Assembly (NCBI GenBank): GCA_910586715.1
Contig: CAJUJG010000020.1
Location: forward strand, 3,956-54,449
Direction of reading: 5' to 3'
Origin: an uncultured Lachnospiraceae bacterium
GTDB lineage: Bacteria; Bacillota; Clostridia; Lachnospirales; Lachnospiraceae
Length of the DNA stretch: 50,494 nt
The first letter of the stretch is position 1. Every line of letters begins with the position of its first letter. This document shows, one piece after another, positions 31,350-38,935 of this stretch. The position numbers and the translations under genes are program-made. A model generated the notes under the pieces. It was given only the letters and a program-made list of their open reading frames with translations, made no database searches and had not been told where the DNA came from.

Positions 31350-31781
31350 ATGTCAGTTTATACAGCAAAAGAGATTATGGAGATTATTCCTCATAGACAT
31401 CCGTTTATGCTAATCGACACGATTGAGGAGCTTGACGAGGGAGAGCGGGCGCTCGGAAAAAAGTGCGTAAGCTTTAACGAGCCGTTTTTTGCGGGACATT
31501 TTCCGGGAAATCCGGTTATGCCTGGCGTGCTCATTATTGAGGCGCTTGCACAGGTCGGCGCGGTTGCCATTTTGGGGATGCCCGAGTGGAAGGGAAAGAC
31601 GGCGTACTTTGTGGGAATTGACAAAGCGCGGTTTAAGCAGAAAGTTTATCCCGGCGACGTGCTGATGCTTGAGACAAAAATTGTCAAAGTAAAAGGACCA
31701 ATCGGCGTCGGCGAGGCGACGGCAACGGTGAACGGCAAAGTTGTATGCAAGGCAGAATTGACCTTTGCAATAGGCGATTAA
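31350..31781 (+). CDS. fabZ: 3-hydroxyacyl-ACP dehydratase
   Basis: A 143-residue hotdog-fold dehydratase. The ATG at 31350 (MSVYTAKEIMEIIPHRHPF) is chosen over the in-frame ATG at 31332 because AGAAAGG lies 8 bp before it. Catalytic His15 is in PHRHPFMLID and Glu lies in NPVMPGVLIIEALAQVG. GHFPGNPVMPG is typical. The start codon lies inside a copy of the sequence forming the upstream inverted repeat, which suggests translational control. In many Clostridia accB precedes fabZ and accC follows it. Here neither is present. Confidence 0.95.
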   Translation: MSVYTAKEIMEIIPHRHPFMLIDTIEELDEGERALGKKCVSFNEPFFAGHFPGNPVMPGVLIIEALAQVGAVAILGMPEWKGKTAYFVGIDKARFKQKVYPGDVLMLETKIVKVKGPIGVGEATATVNGKVVCKAELTFAIGD

Positions 31782-31804
31782 AAAGAAAAGAGGTTTTGTT
31801 TATT

Positions 31805-33577
31805 ATGGAAAGAAAGCGGAGATTTCCCATTAATTTATACAACAGATTAGAGGAAAAGCTGAAAAGCAGGTCGGACAATGACGGTATGGAGGCGGCAAAA
31901 GATGATGCTCCCGCGGCGGAGGAAAAACGCATTAAGTGTCCGAAGTGCGGGAAGATGGTAGAGCGTGCGCGCGTTGTAAAGCACAAATATATCTGTTATG
32001 AATGCGGCGGATATTTCCGCGTTAAGACCAATAACCGTATTCGTATGGTAGCGGACCCCAAGAGCTTTGAGCCGTGGTTTGAGGATATGGAGGTAAGCAA
32101 TCCCCTTGATTTTAACGGCTATGAGGAAAAACTTGCGGCAGCGCGGGAAAAGACAGGGTTAAAAGAGGCTGTCACGGTCGGACGCTGTAAAGTGTTTGGC
32201 GATGACATCGTGCTTGGCATCTGCGATTCCCGATTTATGATGTCCAGCATGGGGCATGTCGTGGGAGAGAAGATTACAAAGGCAATTGAGCGCGCGACAG
32301 AATTGAAGCTTCCGGTATTTATGTTTTGCTGTTCCGGCGGTGCGAGAATGCAGGAGGGAATTATTTCGTTAATGCAGATGGCAAAGACGTCTGCCGCAAT
32401 TAAAAAACATGGTGATGCGGGACTTTTGTACTGTTCCATTTTGACGGACCCCACAACGGGCGGCGTGACGGCAAGCTTTGCCATGCTTGGCGACGTGATT
32501 ATGGCAGAACCCGGAGCGTTGATTGGCTTTGCAGGTCCGCGTGTGATTAAGCAGACAATCGGACAAGAGCTTCCGGAAGGATTTCAGACAGCGGAGTTTC
32601 TTGTAGAGCACGGCTTTGTAGATGGTATTGTGGAACGTGACGAGCTGAAAAAGACCATTCATTTTCTGTTAAGGGCGCATCAGAGCGCAGCACGTTCACG
32701 TGCAGGAAAGAAATCATACGCTGATTTCTGTGAGGACACAGGTAAGAAGTTTGAACTGAGCGAAAGCTTAAAGGAGCAGACATGGAATTCCACACCGCGC
32801 ACGGCTTGGGAAAAGGTAAAAGCGGTCAGACAGGTAGACAGACCGTCCGCAGTGGACTACATGGAACATATATTCGATTATTTTACGGAGGCGCACGGTG
32901 ACAGAGCCTTTAGCGATGATAAGGCGTTGATTGGCGGAATCGGTTTTCTTGACGGACAGCCGGTAACCGTGATTGCCGATTTGAAAGGAAAGAGCTTTGA
33001 GGAGTGTCAGGAGCGCAACTTCGGTATGCCGCTTCCGGAAGGCTACAGAAAGGCTTTAAGACTGATGAAGCAGGCGGAGAAGTTCAACAGACCGATTGTA
33101 AGCTTTGTCAATACTTCCGGTGCATTCTGCGGTATCGAGGCAGAGGAGCGTGGACAGGGCGAGGCAATTGCAAGAAATCTGCTTGAGATGTCAGGCTTAA
33201 AGGTACCCGTTTTATGCATTCTCATAGGAGAAGGCGGCAGCGGCGGTGCGCTTGCCACGGCAGTCGGAAACGAAGTGTGGATGCTTGAAAATTCCACCTA
33301 CTCGATTCTTTCTCCGGAAGGCTTTGCCTCTATTCTTTGGAAGGATTCGAGCAGGGCACAGGAGGCAAGCGAGGTCATGAATATCACGGCGCAGGATTTG
33401 AAGCGGCTTGGTGTGATAGAGCAGATTATACCGGAGTTCGGCGGTGCGGGTGAGGATACCGCAGCAGCGATTGCAGGTTATATGAAGGATCATATCAAAG
33501 AATTTCTGACAAAATATGACGGCATGAGCGGCGAGGACATTGCAAAAGCGCGTTATCAGCGTTTTAGAAGTTTCTAG
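31805..33577 (+). CDS. accDA: Acetyl-CoA carboxylase carboxyltransferase, fused beta and alpha subunits
   Basis: A 590-residue fusion of the two carboxyltransferase subunits that move CO2 from biotin to acetyl-CoA. The start at 31805 (MERKRRFPINLYNRL) is preferred over the longer frame. The AccD half carries a zinc ribbon with Cys45, Cys48, Cys64 and Cys67 (CPKC...CYEC), then FMFCCSGGARMQEG and TDPTTGGVTASFAMLGD. From about residue 340 the AccA half starts (DYMEHIFDYFTEAHGDRAF) and includes VSFVNTSGAFCGIEAEERGQ and IGEGGSGGALATAVGNEVWML. The linker is continuous with no stop or frameshift. Fusing guarantees equal subunit numbers. Biotin carboxylase and BCCP must be encoded elsewhere. Confidence 0.95.
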   Translation: MERKRRFPINLYNRLEEKLKSRSDNDGMEAAKDDAPAAEEKRIKCPKCGKMVERARVVKHKYICYECGGYFRVKTNNRIRMVADPKSFEPWFEDMEVSNPLDFNGYEEKLAAAREKTGLKEAVTVGRCKVFGDDIVLGICDSRFMMSSMGHVVGEKITKAIERATELKLPVFMFCCSGGARMQEGIISLMQMAKTSAAIKKHGDAGLLYCSILTDPTTGGVTASFAMLGDVIMAEPGALIGFAGPRVIKQTIGQELPEGFQTAEFLVEHGFVDGIVERDELKKTIHFLLRAHQSAARSRAGKKSYADFCEDTGKKFELSESLKEQTWNSTPRTAWEKVKAVRQVDRPSAVDYMEHIFDYFTEAHGDRAFSDDKALIGGIGFLDGQPVTVIADLKGKSFEECQERNFGMPLPEGYRKALRLMKQAEKFNRPIVSFVNTSGAFCGIEAEERGQGEAIARNLLEMSGLKVPVLCILIGEGGSGGALATAVGNEVWMLENSTYSILSPEGFASILWKDSSRAQEASEVMNITAQDLKRLGVIEQIIPEFGGAGEDTAAAIAGYMKDHIKEFLTKYDGMSGEDIAKARYQRFRSF

Positions 33578-33604
33578 TTCTCTGTGCAAGGAATGGAGCA
33601 TTTG

Positions 33605-34642
33605 ATGAAAATAAATGAATTGAAAATAGGAAATCTCACAGCCCGTGTGCCTGTTATACAAGGCGGCATGGGTGTGGGTGTAAGCCTTTTTGGACTGGCG
33701 GGCGCCGTAGCGGCGGCGGGCGGCATCGGTGTCATTTCGACGGCGCAAATCGGTTATCGTGACCCCGACTTTGACAGGCATCCAATCGAATGTAATTTCA
33801 AGGCGATTGGCGAGGAAATCAGAAAGGCGAGAGCTATCGCAGACGGCGGTATTATCGGAGTCAACATTATGGTTGCGACGAAGCACTATGAGGAATACGT
33901 GAAAGCAGCGGTTGACGCGGGTGTTGACATTATCATATCAGGCGCCGGACTTCCGATGACGCTTCCGGAGGTTTCGGGCGATGCGAAAATTGCGCCGATT
34001 GTTTCAAGCAAAAAATCGCTGTCCGTGATTGCGAAGTATTGGAACAAAAAGTATAACCGGAAGCCTGATTTGGTCGTGATAGAGGGACCTTTGGCAGGCG
34101 GACATTTAGGTTTTCATATTGAGGAAATCGAAGAATACACGGTTTCTAAGACAAAGGATTATGATGAGGAAATCCGGCAGATTATCGCGCTTGCGGATGA
34201 AATGGGGGTGCCTGTCGCAGTGGCGGGCGGCATCTATGAGCGTGCGGATATGGAGCATTATTTGGAGATGGGCGCAAAAGCAGTTCAGGTTGCCACACGT
34301 TTTGTCACCACCAAGGAGTGTGATGCGTCGGAGGCGTATAAGCAGGCATATATTAATGCAAAGAAAGAGGATATTGTATTGGTAAAGAGTCCGGTCGGAA
34401 TGCCGGGGCGTGCGATACATAATGCTTTCCTGGATAAAGTGGCGGCAGGTGAACGGTTTATGAGAGGGTGCAGGCAGTGCATCAGCACCTGCAACCCTGA
34501 GACAACGCCGTACTGTATTACGGAGGCGCTTGTGAATGCGGTAAAGGGCAATCTTGATGAGGGATTGATTTTCTGCGGCAGCAATGCCTACCGTGCAAAT
34601 AAAATCGAGACGGTAGCCGATATAATGGAGGAATTTTCATAA
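33605..34642 (+). CDS. Nitronate monooxygenase-like flavoprotein of the fab operon
   Basis: A 345-residue FMN-binding TIM-barrel protein of the nitronate monooxygenase/FabK superfamily. The start at 33605 (MKINELKIGNLTARVPVIQGGMGVGVS) is supported by GGAG 6 bp upstream. FMN-related motifs include VIQGGMGVG, NIMVATKHYEEYV, EGPLAGGHLGFH and VAVAGGIYERADMEHYLEMGAKAVQVATRF. Unlike the FabK at 27249 it has a C-terminal cysteine group (Cys289, Cys292, Cys296, Cys303; RGCRQCISTCNPETTPYC) that looks like a possible iron-sulfur or zinc site. It overlaps fabH by one base (TAATG), so it is clearly part of the operon. Its substrate is not known. It could be a second enoyl reductase, a detoxifying oxidase or a regulator of unsaturation. 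Confidence 0.8.
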   Translation: MKINELKIGNLTARVPVIQGGMGVGVSLFGLAGAVAAAGGIGVISTAQIGYRDPDFDRHPIECNFKAIGEEIRKARAIADGGIIGVNIMVATKHYEEYVKAAVDAGVDIIISGAGLPMTLPEVSGDAKIAPIVSSKKSLSVIAKYWNKKYNRKPDLVVIEGPLAGGHLGFHIEEIEEYTVSKTKDYDEEIRQIIALADEMGVPVAVAGGIYERADMEHYLEMGAKAVQVATRFVTTKECDASEAYKQAYINAKKEDIVLVKSPVGMPGRAIHNAFLDKVAAGERFMRGCRQCISTCNPETTPYCITEALVNAVKGNLDEGLIFCGSNAYRANKIETVADIMEEFS

Positions 34643-35643
34643 TGGCAATAAAAATAACAGGTACGGGGAGCGCCCTGCCTGAAAAAATAGTGACAAATTT
34701 TGATATGGCGGAGATTGTGGAGACTTCTGACGAGTGGATTCGCGAACGCACGGGCATCGCGGAGCGCAGGATTTCGACAGGAGATACGGTATCGTCGCTT
34801 GCCGCAAAAGCGTGCGAGAAGGCGCTTGCGATGGCGGGACGCGACGCGGCGGACGTGGATTTGATATTGGTGGCAACCTGTTCGCCGGAGCTTTTACTTC
34901 CGTGCTGTGCATGTCAGGTGCAGAGTGCAATCGGCGCGCATAAGGCGGTGGCGTTTGACTTGAATGCGGCGTGCTCCGGATTTTTGTTTGCACTGAATAC
35001 GGCATATGCTTATATGCAGACCGGACTTTATAAAAATGCATTAATTGTCGGCAGTGAAGTGCTTTCCAAACTGGTAGACTGGACAGACCGGTCAACCTGT
35101 GTGTTGTTCGGTGACGGTGCGGGCGCTGCGTTTATGGAGTTTTCACAGGAGGATGAAATTTGTGAAAACGGCAGGAAAGCAGGCATTGAGTGTATGGTAA
35201 TGGGTGCCGACGGCACGAAGGGCATGGTGCTCGCGTGCGGGGAGCGGGGACTTGAGAACCCGTATGCCAAGGAGCAGGAGACTGTTAATCCGTATGTTCA
35301 TATGGACGGACAGGAAGTATATAAATTTGCGACAAGACAGGTTCCGGCGTGCATTAAGGATGCGTTAGATAAGGCAAACTTAGCGGTAGAGGATGTCGAT
35401 TTATTCGTGCTGCATCAGGCAAATGTACGTATTATTGAGTCGGTGGCAAAGCGTCTGAAGTCAGATTTATCAAAATTCCCCATGAATTTAGACAAAATCG
35501 GAAATATGTCGTCGGCGACAATTCCGGTGCTGCTTGATGAACTCAACAGAGACAAAAAACTAAAGAAAGGTGACAGACTGGTGCTGTCAGGTTTTGGCGC
35601 AGGACTTACATATGGAGCAAGCATACTCGTTTGGGGCGCTTAA
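34642..35643 (+). CDS. fabH: 3-oxoacyl-ACP synthase III
   Basis: A 333-residue initiating condensing enzyme that joins an acyl-CoA primer to malonyl-ACP. Signature segments are ETSDEWIRERTGIAERR, DLNAACSGFLFAL (Cys111), VLHQANVRIIESVAKRL (His) and IGNMSSATIPVLLDE (Asn), ending SGFGAGLTYGASILVWG. The start is coupled to the preceding gene by TAATG. In many Firmicutes fabH heads the cluster near the regulator. Here both lie at the distal end. Confidence 0.96.
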   Translation: MAIKITGTGSALPEKIVTNFDMAEIVETSDEWIRERTGIAERRISTGDTVSSLAAKACEKALAMAGRDAADVDLILVATCSPELLLPCCACQVQSAIGAHKAVAFDLNAACSGFLFALNTAYAYMQTGLYKNALIVGSEVLSKLVDWTDRSTCVLFGDGAGAAFMEFSQEDEICENGRKAGIECMVMGADGTKGMVLACGERGLENPYAKEQETVNPYVHMDGQEVYKFATRQVPACIKDALDKANLAVEDVDLFVLHQANVRIIESVAKRLKSDLSKFPMNLDKIGNMSSATIPVLLDELNRDKKLKKGDRLVLSGFGAGLTYGASILVWGA

Positions 35644-35671
35644 AAAGTTTAATTGGGGAATTGGTGCATAC

Positions 35672-36142
35672 ATGGAAAAGAAGACGAGCAGAACCTTAAA
35701 TGAACTGTTGGTGAAGCTTTTTAACAATATGATGGACATGGAAGAGCGGGCAATCATAACGGAGGAATTTCAGGATATTACAAACAATGATATGCATATC
35801 ATTGAGGCAATCGGCATTGATGAGCCGCGCCGCATGTCCGAGATTGCAGCGCGCCTTGGCGTTACGGTCGGCACGCTGACGACCAATATGAACAGCTTAG
35901 AGAGCAAAGGCTATATCCTGCGCAAACGCAGCGACACGGATAAACGCGTTGTATTGGTTGTTTTAAAGGAAAAGGGCAGAAAAGCGTTCTTTCATCACAG
36001 GGATTTTCATAAAAAAATGATAAAATCAATTGTGAAGGACCTGTATGAGGACGAAATGGAAGCGATGATTAAGGGACTGCTGAACTTAAATGACTTTCTG
36101 ACAAAAATTGATACGGAAAATGCGGACAAGGATAAAACATAA
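35672..36142 (+). CDS. fabT: MarR-family regulator, probable FabT
   Basis: A 156-residue winged-helix repressor. The start at 35672 (MEKKTSRTLNELLVKLFNNMMD) gives a normal MarR length. The longer frame into fabH is an artefact. The HTH and wing are EPRRMSEIAARLGVTVGTL, SLESKGYILRKRSDTDKR, VLVVLKEKGR. Similar proteins (FabT) bind TTTGA-N3-TCAAA, usually with long-chain acyl-ACP as corepressor. Three such sites lie in the acpP leader at the head of this operon, so feedback control of the whole cluster is a strong inference. It is the last gene before the terminator. Confidence 0.85.
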   Translation: MEKKTSRTLNELLVKLFNNMMDMEERAIITEEFQDITNNDMHIIEAIGIDEPRRMSEIAARLGVTVGTLTTNMNSLESKGYILRKRSDTDKRVVLVVLKEKGRKAFFHHRDFHKKMIKSIVKDLYEDEMEAMIKGLLNLNDFLTKIDTENADKDKT

Positions 36143-36177
36143 AAAAGCGGAGAATTGCAATTGATTCTCCGCTTTTT
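36142..36177. terminator. Bidirectional terminator between fabT and deoC
   Basis: AAAAAGCGGAGAAT (36142-36155) and ATTCTCCGCTTTTT (36164-36177) form a perfect 14-bp stem with T/A tails on both sides, serving the convergent fab and deo operons. Confidence 0.9.
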
Positions 36178-36195
36178 GCCGTTTGATAAGGTAGT

Positions 36196-36870
36196 TTAAT
36201 AACCGGAACCGCTGTCGGTGTTTTTGATAAGCTTGATAATTCTGCTTGTGCCCAATCGGTCCGCACCAAGCTTAATAAACTCCTGCGCATCGTCGAGGGA
36301 TGCAATACCGCCGGCAGCTTTTACTTTTACATTTTTTCCGATATGTTCTTTCATTAGCTTTACGTCCGCAAAGGTAGCGCCCGCCGTGGAGAAGCCTGTG
36401 GAGGTTTTGATAAATTCCGCGCCTGCGTTTGTGACAAGTTCGCACATCTTAATTTTCTCTGCGTCCGTCAGCAGGCAGGTTTCGATAATGACCTTTAAAA
36501 TTTTTCCGCCGCACGCTTCATGAATTTGACGGATTTCATCTTCAATCTCCTGATATTTTCCGTCTTTGAGCCAGCCGATGTTGATGACCATGTCGATTTC
36601 CGATGCTCCGTTTGCGATGGCGTCCTTTGTTTCAAATACCTTTACTGCCGTTGTATGGTAACCGTTTGGGAAACCGATTACGGTACAGATTGGCAGTTTA
36701 CCGTCTACATAATCTGCCGACTGTTTCACGTAAGCGGCGGGTATGCAGGCGGAAGCCGTGCCGTAGGCAATCGCATCGTCAAGGATTTGACGGATTTCCT
36801 CCCATGTGGCTGTCTGCGTAAGCAGCGTGTGGTCAACGGTTTTTAGAAGTTCTTTCTGATCCATATTCAT
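36196..36870 (-). CDS. deoC: Deoxyribose-phosphate aldolase
   Basis: A 224-residue class I aldolase that splits 2-deoxyribose 5-phosphate into glyceraldehyde 3-phosphate and acetaldehyde. Hallmarks are KTVDHTLLTQTATWEEI, VCTVIGFP-like ICTVIGFPNGYHTTAVK, EIDMVINIGWLKDG, the Schiff-base Lys in EFIKTSTGFSTAGAT and KAAGGIASLDDA. It is the last gene of a minus-strand nucleoside salvage operon and ends near the shared terminator. GAGG about 12 bp upstream serves as ribosome binding site. Confidence 0.95.
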   Translation of the reverse strand: MNMDQKELLKTVDHTLLTQTATWEEIRQILDDAIAYGTASACIPAAYVKQSADYVDGKLPICTVIGFPNGYHTTAVKVFETKDAIANGASEIDMVINIGWLKDGKYQEIEDEIRQIHEACGGKILKVIIETCLLTDAEKIKMCELVTNAGAEFIKTSTGFSTAGATFADVKLMKEHIGKNVKVKAAGGIASLDDAQEFIKLGADRLGTSRIIKLIKNTDSGSGY

Positions 36871-36888
36871 AGTATTATCCTCGTCTTT

Positions 36889-38091
36889 CTATTTTAGGGT
36901 TTCCAGTATGGAATGACCAATCGTATCTTCCGGCATCCGTACATTGAAATTGTCGGCGATGGTAGCGCCGATTACGGCAAAGGATGTTTCATCCTCCAGT
37001 TTCCCGCTGCCTTTAAAGGACGGCGAATATGCGAGGAACGGGACGTCTTCCCTTGTATGGTCCGTTCCGGTGTGTGTCGGGTCGTTTCCGTGGTCCGCGG
37101 TGATAAGCAGCAAATCATCGTCCCTTAAAAGTTTTAGAAACGCCCCGAGCTTTTCATCAAATTTTTCCAATTCCTGTGCATAGCCCTTTACGTTGCGGCG
37201 GTGCCCCCACAGTGCATCGAAATCCACAAGATTCACATAACACAAACCATGAAAGTCCCGATTGGCAATTTCAATCGTCTGCTCCATGCCGTGAACGGAG
37301 CTTTTGGATTTGTTTGATTCCGTAAGCCCTTCACCGTCAAAAATATCAAAAATCTTTCCGACCGAAATGACATCAAACCCTGCGTCTTTCAGTGCATTGA
37401 GTGCAGTCCGACCGTAGGGCTTGAGCGCATAATCGTGGCGGTTGCTTGTGCGTACAAATTCTCCTTTTTTCTTTCCGACATAAGGTCTTGCGATAACGCG
37501 CCCGACCTTCCACTCGTCGCGCAGCGTAAGCTCCCTTGCAATCTCACAGCAGCGGTAAAGCTCCTCAAGACCAAAAGTTTCTTCATTTCCGCAAATCTGT
37601 AGTACGGAATCTGCGGACGTATAGACAATCATATGTCCTGTTGCAATTTCTTCTTCGGCAAGCTCATCAAGTATTTCCGTGCCGCTTGCGCTCTTATTGC
37701 CGATAATGGTGCGTCCGGTTCTTGCGGACAGTTCGTCAATCAGTTCCTTGGGAAATCCGGTATCGGTAAATGTTTGAAAAGGTTTTGTGATATGAAGACC
37801 CATCATTTCCCAATGCCCTGTCATTGTATCTTTTCCGGTGCTTGCTTCGTGCAGCTTCGTAAAATAACCGGACGGATTTTCCACTGGTGATACGCCGTTT
37901 AGGGGACGCAGGTTTGCGATGCCCAGTTTTTGGAGATTCGGGATTTGCAAGTTTTGCGTATGCTGCGCAATATGACCGAGCGTATCGGTTCCCGCATCTC
38001 CGTAGGAAGCCGCATCGTCTGCAGCGCCCACGCCCAAGGAGTCAATGACAATGGTAAAAATTCTGTTGTATTTCGGTTTGTTTTGGCTCAT
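36889..38091 (-). CDS. deoB: Phosphopentomutase
   Basis: A 400-residue metalloenzyme of the alkaline phosphatase superfamily that interconverts (deoxy)ribose 1- and 5-phosphates, linking the phosphorylase upstream with DeoC downstream. Metal and phosphate motifs: RIFTIVIDSLGVGAADDAASYGD at the start, DTMTGHWEMMG (nucleophile Thr), and ITADHGNDPTHTGTDHTREDVP. The cap region includes TGRTIIGNKSASGTEI. GGAAGGAGG precedes the ATG. The spacing to deoC is 18 bp. Confidence 0.96.
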   Translation of the reverse strand: MSQNKPKYNRIFTIVIDSLGVGAADDAASYGDAGTDTLGHIAQHTQNLQIPNLQKLGIANLRPLNGVSPVENPSGYFTKLHEASTGKDTMTGHWEMMGLHITKPFQTFTDTGFPKELIDELSARTGRTIIGNKSASGTEILDELAEEEIATGHMIVYTSADSVLQICGNEETFGLEELYRCCEIARELTLRDEWKVGRVIARPYVGKKKGEFVRTSNRHDYALKPYGRTALNALKDAGFDVISVGKIFDIFDGEGLTESNKSKSSVHGMEQTIEIANRDFHGLCYVNLVDFDALWGHRRNVKGYAQELEKFDEKLGAFLKLLRDDDLLLITADHGNDPTHTGTDHTREDVPFLAYSPSFKGSGKLEDETSFAVIGATIADNFNVRMPEDTIGHSILETLK

Positions 38092-38121
38092 TCCTGAATG
38101 CCTCCTTCCGATAGGTTTCTG

Positions 38122-38901
38122 TTATTTTTCACGGTCTGCAGCAATTAATTTGCGGATGGCGCCAACGGCTGTTTTAATGGCGGATTCGGTATCATGCACC
38201 ATCGGGTTATCCATTCCCAGGGCGTTTCGTTCCTGATTGCCGACAACCAAAAAGTTGGAGCCGCAGCGCACTCTTAAATGGCTTGCCACAATAAACAGCG
38301 CTGCCGATTCCATCTCGGACGCTTTGCACCCCATGCGCTTCCATGCCTCCCATTTGTTGAGCAGCTCGTAGCTGACCGGCATCCGCTCCGGCTCATGCTG
38401 CCCGTAAAATGCATCTTTACACTGAACAACGCCCGTGTGGTAAGGAAGTCCTAACTCCTTACATGCTGCAACAAGCGCGTTTGTGACATCCAAATCCGCC
38501 ACGGCGGGATACTCAATCGGCGCGTACTCCTTGCTTGTGCCTTCCATTCGGATTGCGCCTGTTGCGATGACAATATCGCCGCCCTTCACCTCCAAATCAA
38601 TCCCGCCGCATGTGCCTACGCGGATAAACGTGTCCGCTCCGCAAAGCACCAGCTCCTCCATAGCGATAGAGGCCGACGGTCCTCCAATGCCGGTCGAGGT
38701 AACGCTCACCTTTTCCCCGTCGAGATACCCCGTATAGGTAATGTATTCCCTGCTGTCCGCAACAAGCTTCGCATCGTCAAAATGCTTTGCAATTTTTGCG
38801 CACCGTTTGGGATCTCCCGGTAAAATGACGTAACGACCGACATCTCCCGGCCGTATTTGTAAATGGTATTGTAATCCTACCTCACCTGAATAATTTTGCA
38901 T
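38122..38901 (-). CDS. udp: Uridine phosphorylase
   Basis: A 259-residue nucleoside phosphorylase of the PNP/UDP family. The start at MQNYSGEVGLQYHLQI (38901) is chosen because AAGGAGG sits 8 bp upstream. The longer frame to 38970 lacks one. Phosphate and substrate motifs: VILPGDPKRCAKI, STGIGGPSASIAMEELVLCGADTFIRVGTCGGI, and KASEMESAALFIVASHLRVR. The IRVGTCG and EMES pattern favours Udp over purine-specific DeoD. It produces ribose 1-phosphate for DeoB. It is the first gene of udp-deoB-deoC. Confidence 0.88.
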   Translation of the reverse strand: MQNYSGEVGLQYHLQIRPGDVGRYVILPGDPKRCAKIAKHFDDAKLVADSREYITYTGYLDGEKVSVTSTGIGGPSASIAMEELVLCGADTFIRVGTCGGIDLEVKGGDIVIATGAIRMEGTSKEYAPIEYPAVADLDVTNALVAACKELGLPYHTGVVQCKDAFYGQHEPERMPVSYELLNKWEAWKRMGCKASEMESAALFIVASHLRVRCGSNFLVVGNQERNALGMDNPMVHDTESAIKTAVGAIRKLIAADREK

Positions 38902-38935
38902 ATCTGCCGCCTCCTTTTCTGTTTTGGTTTTTATG

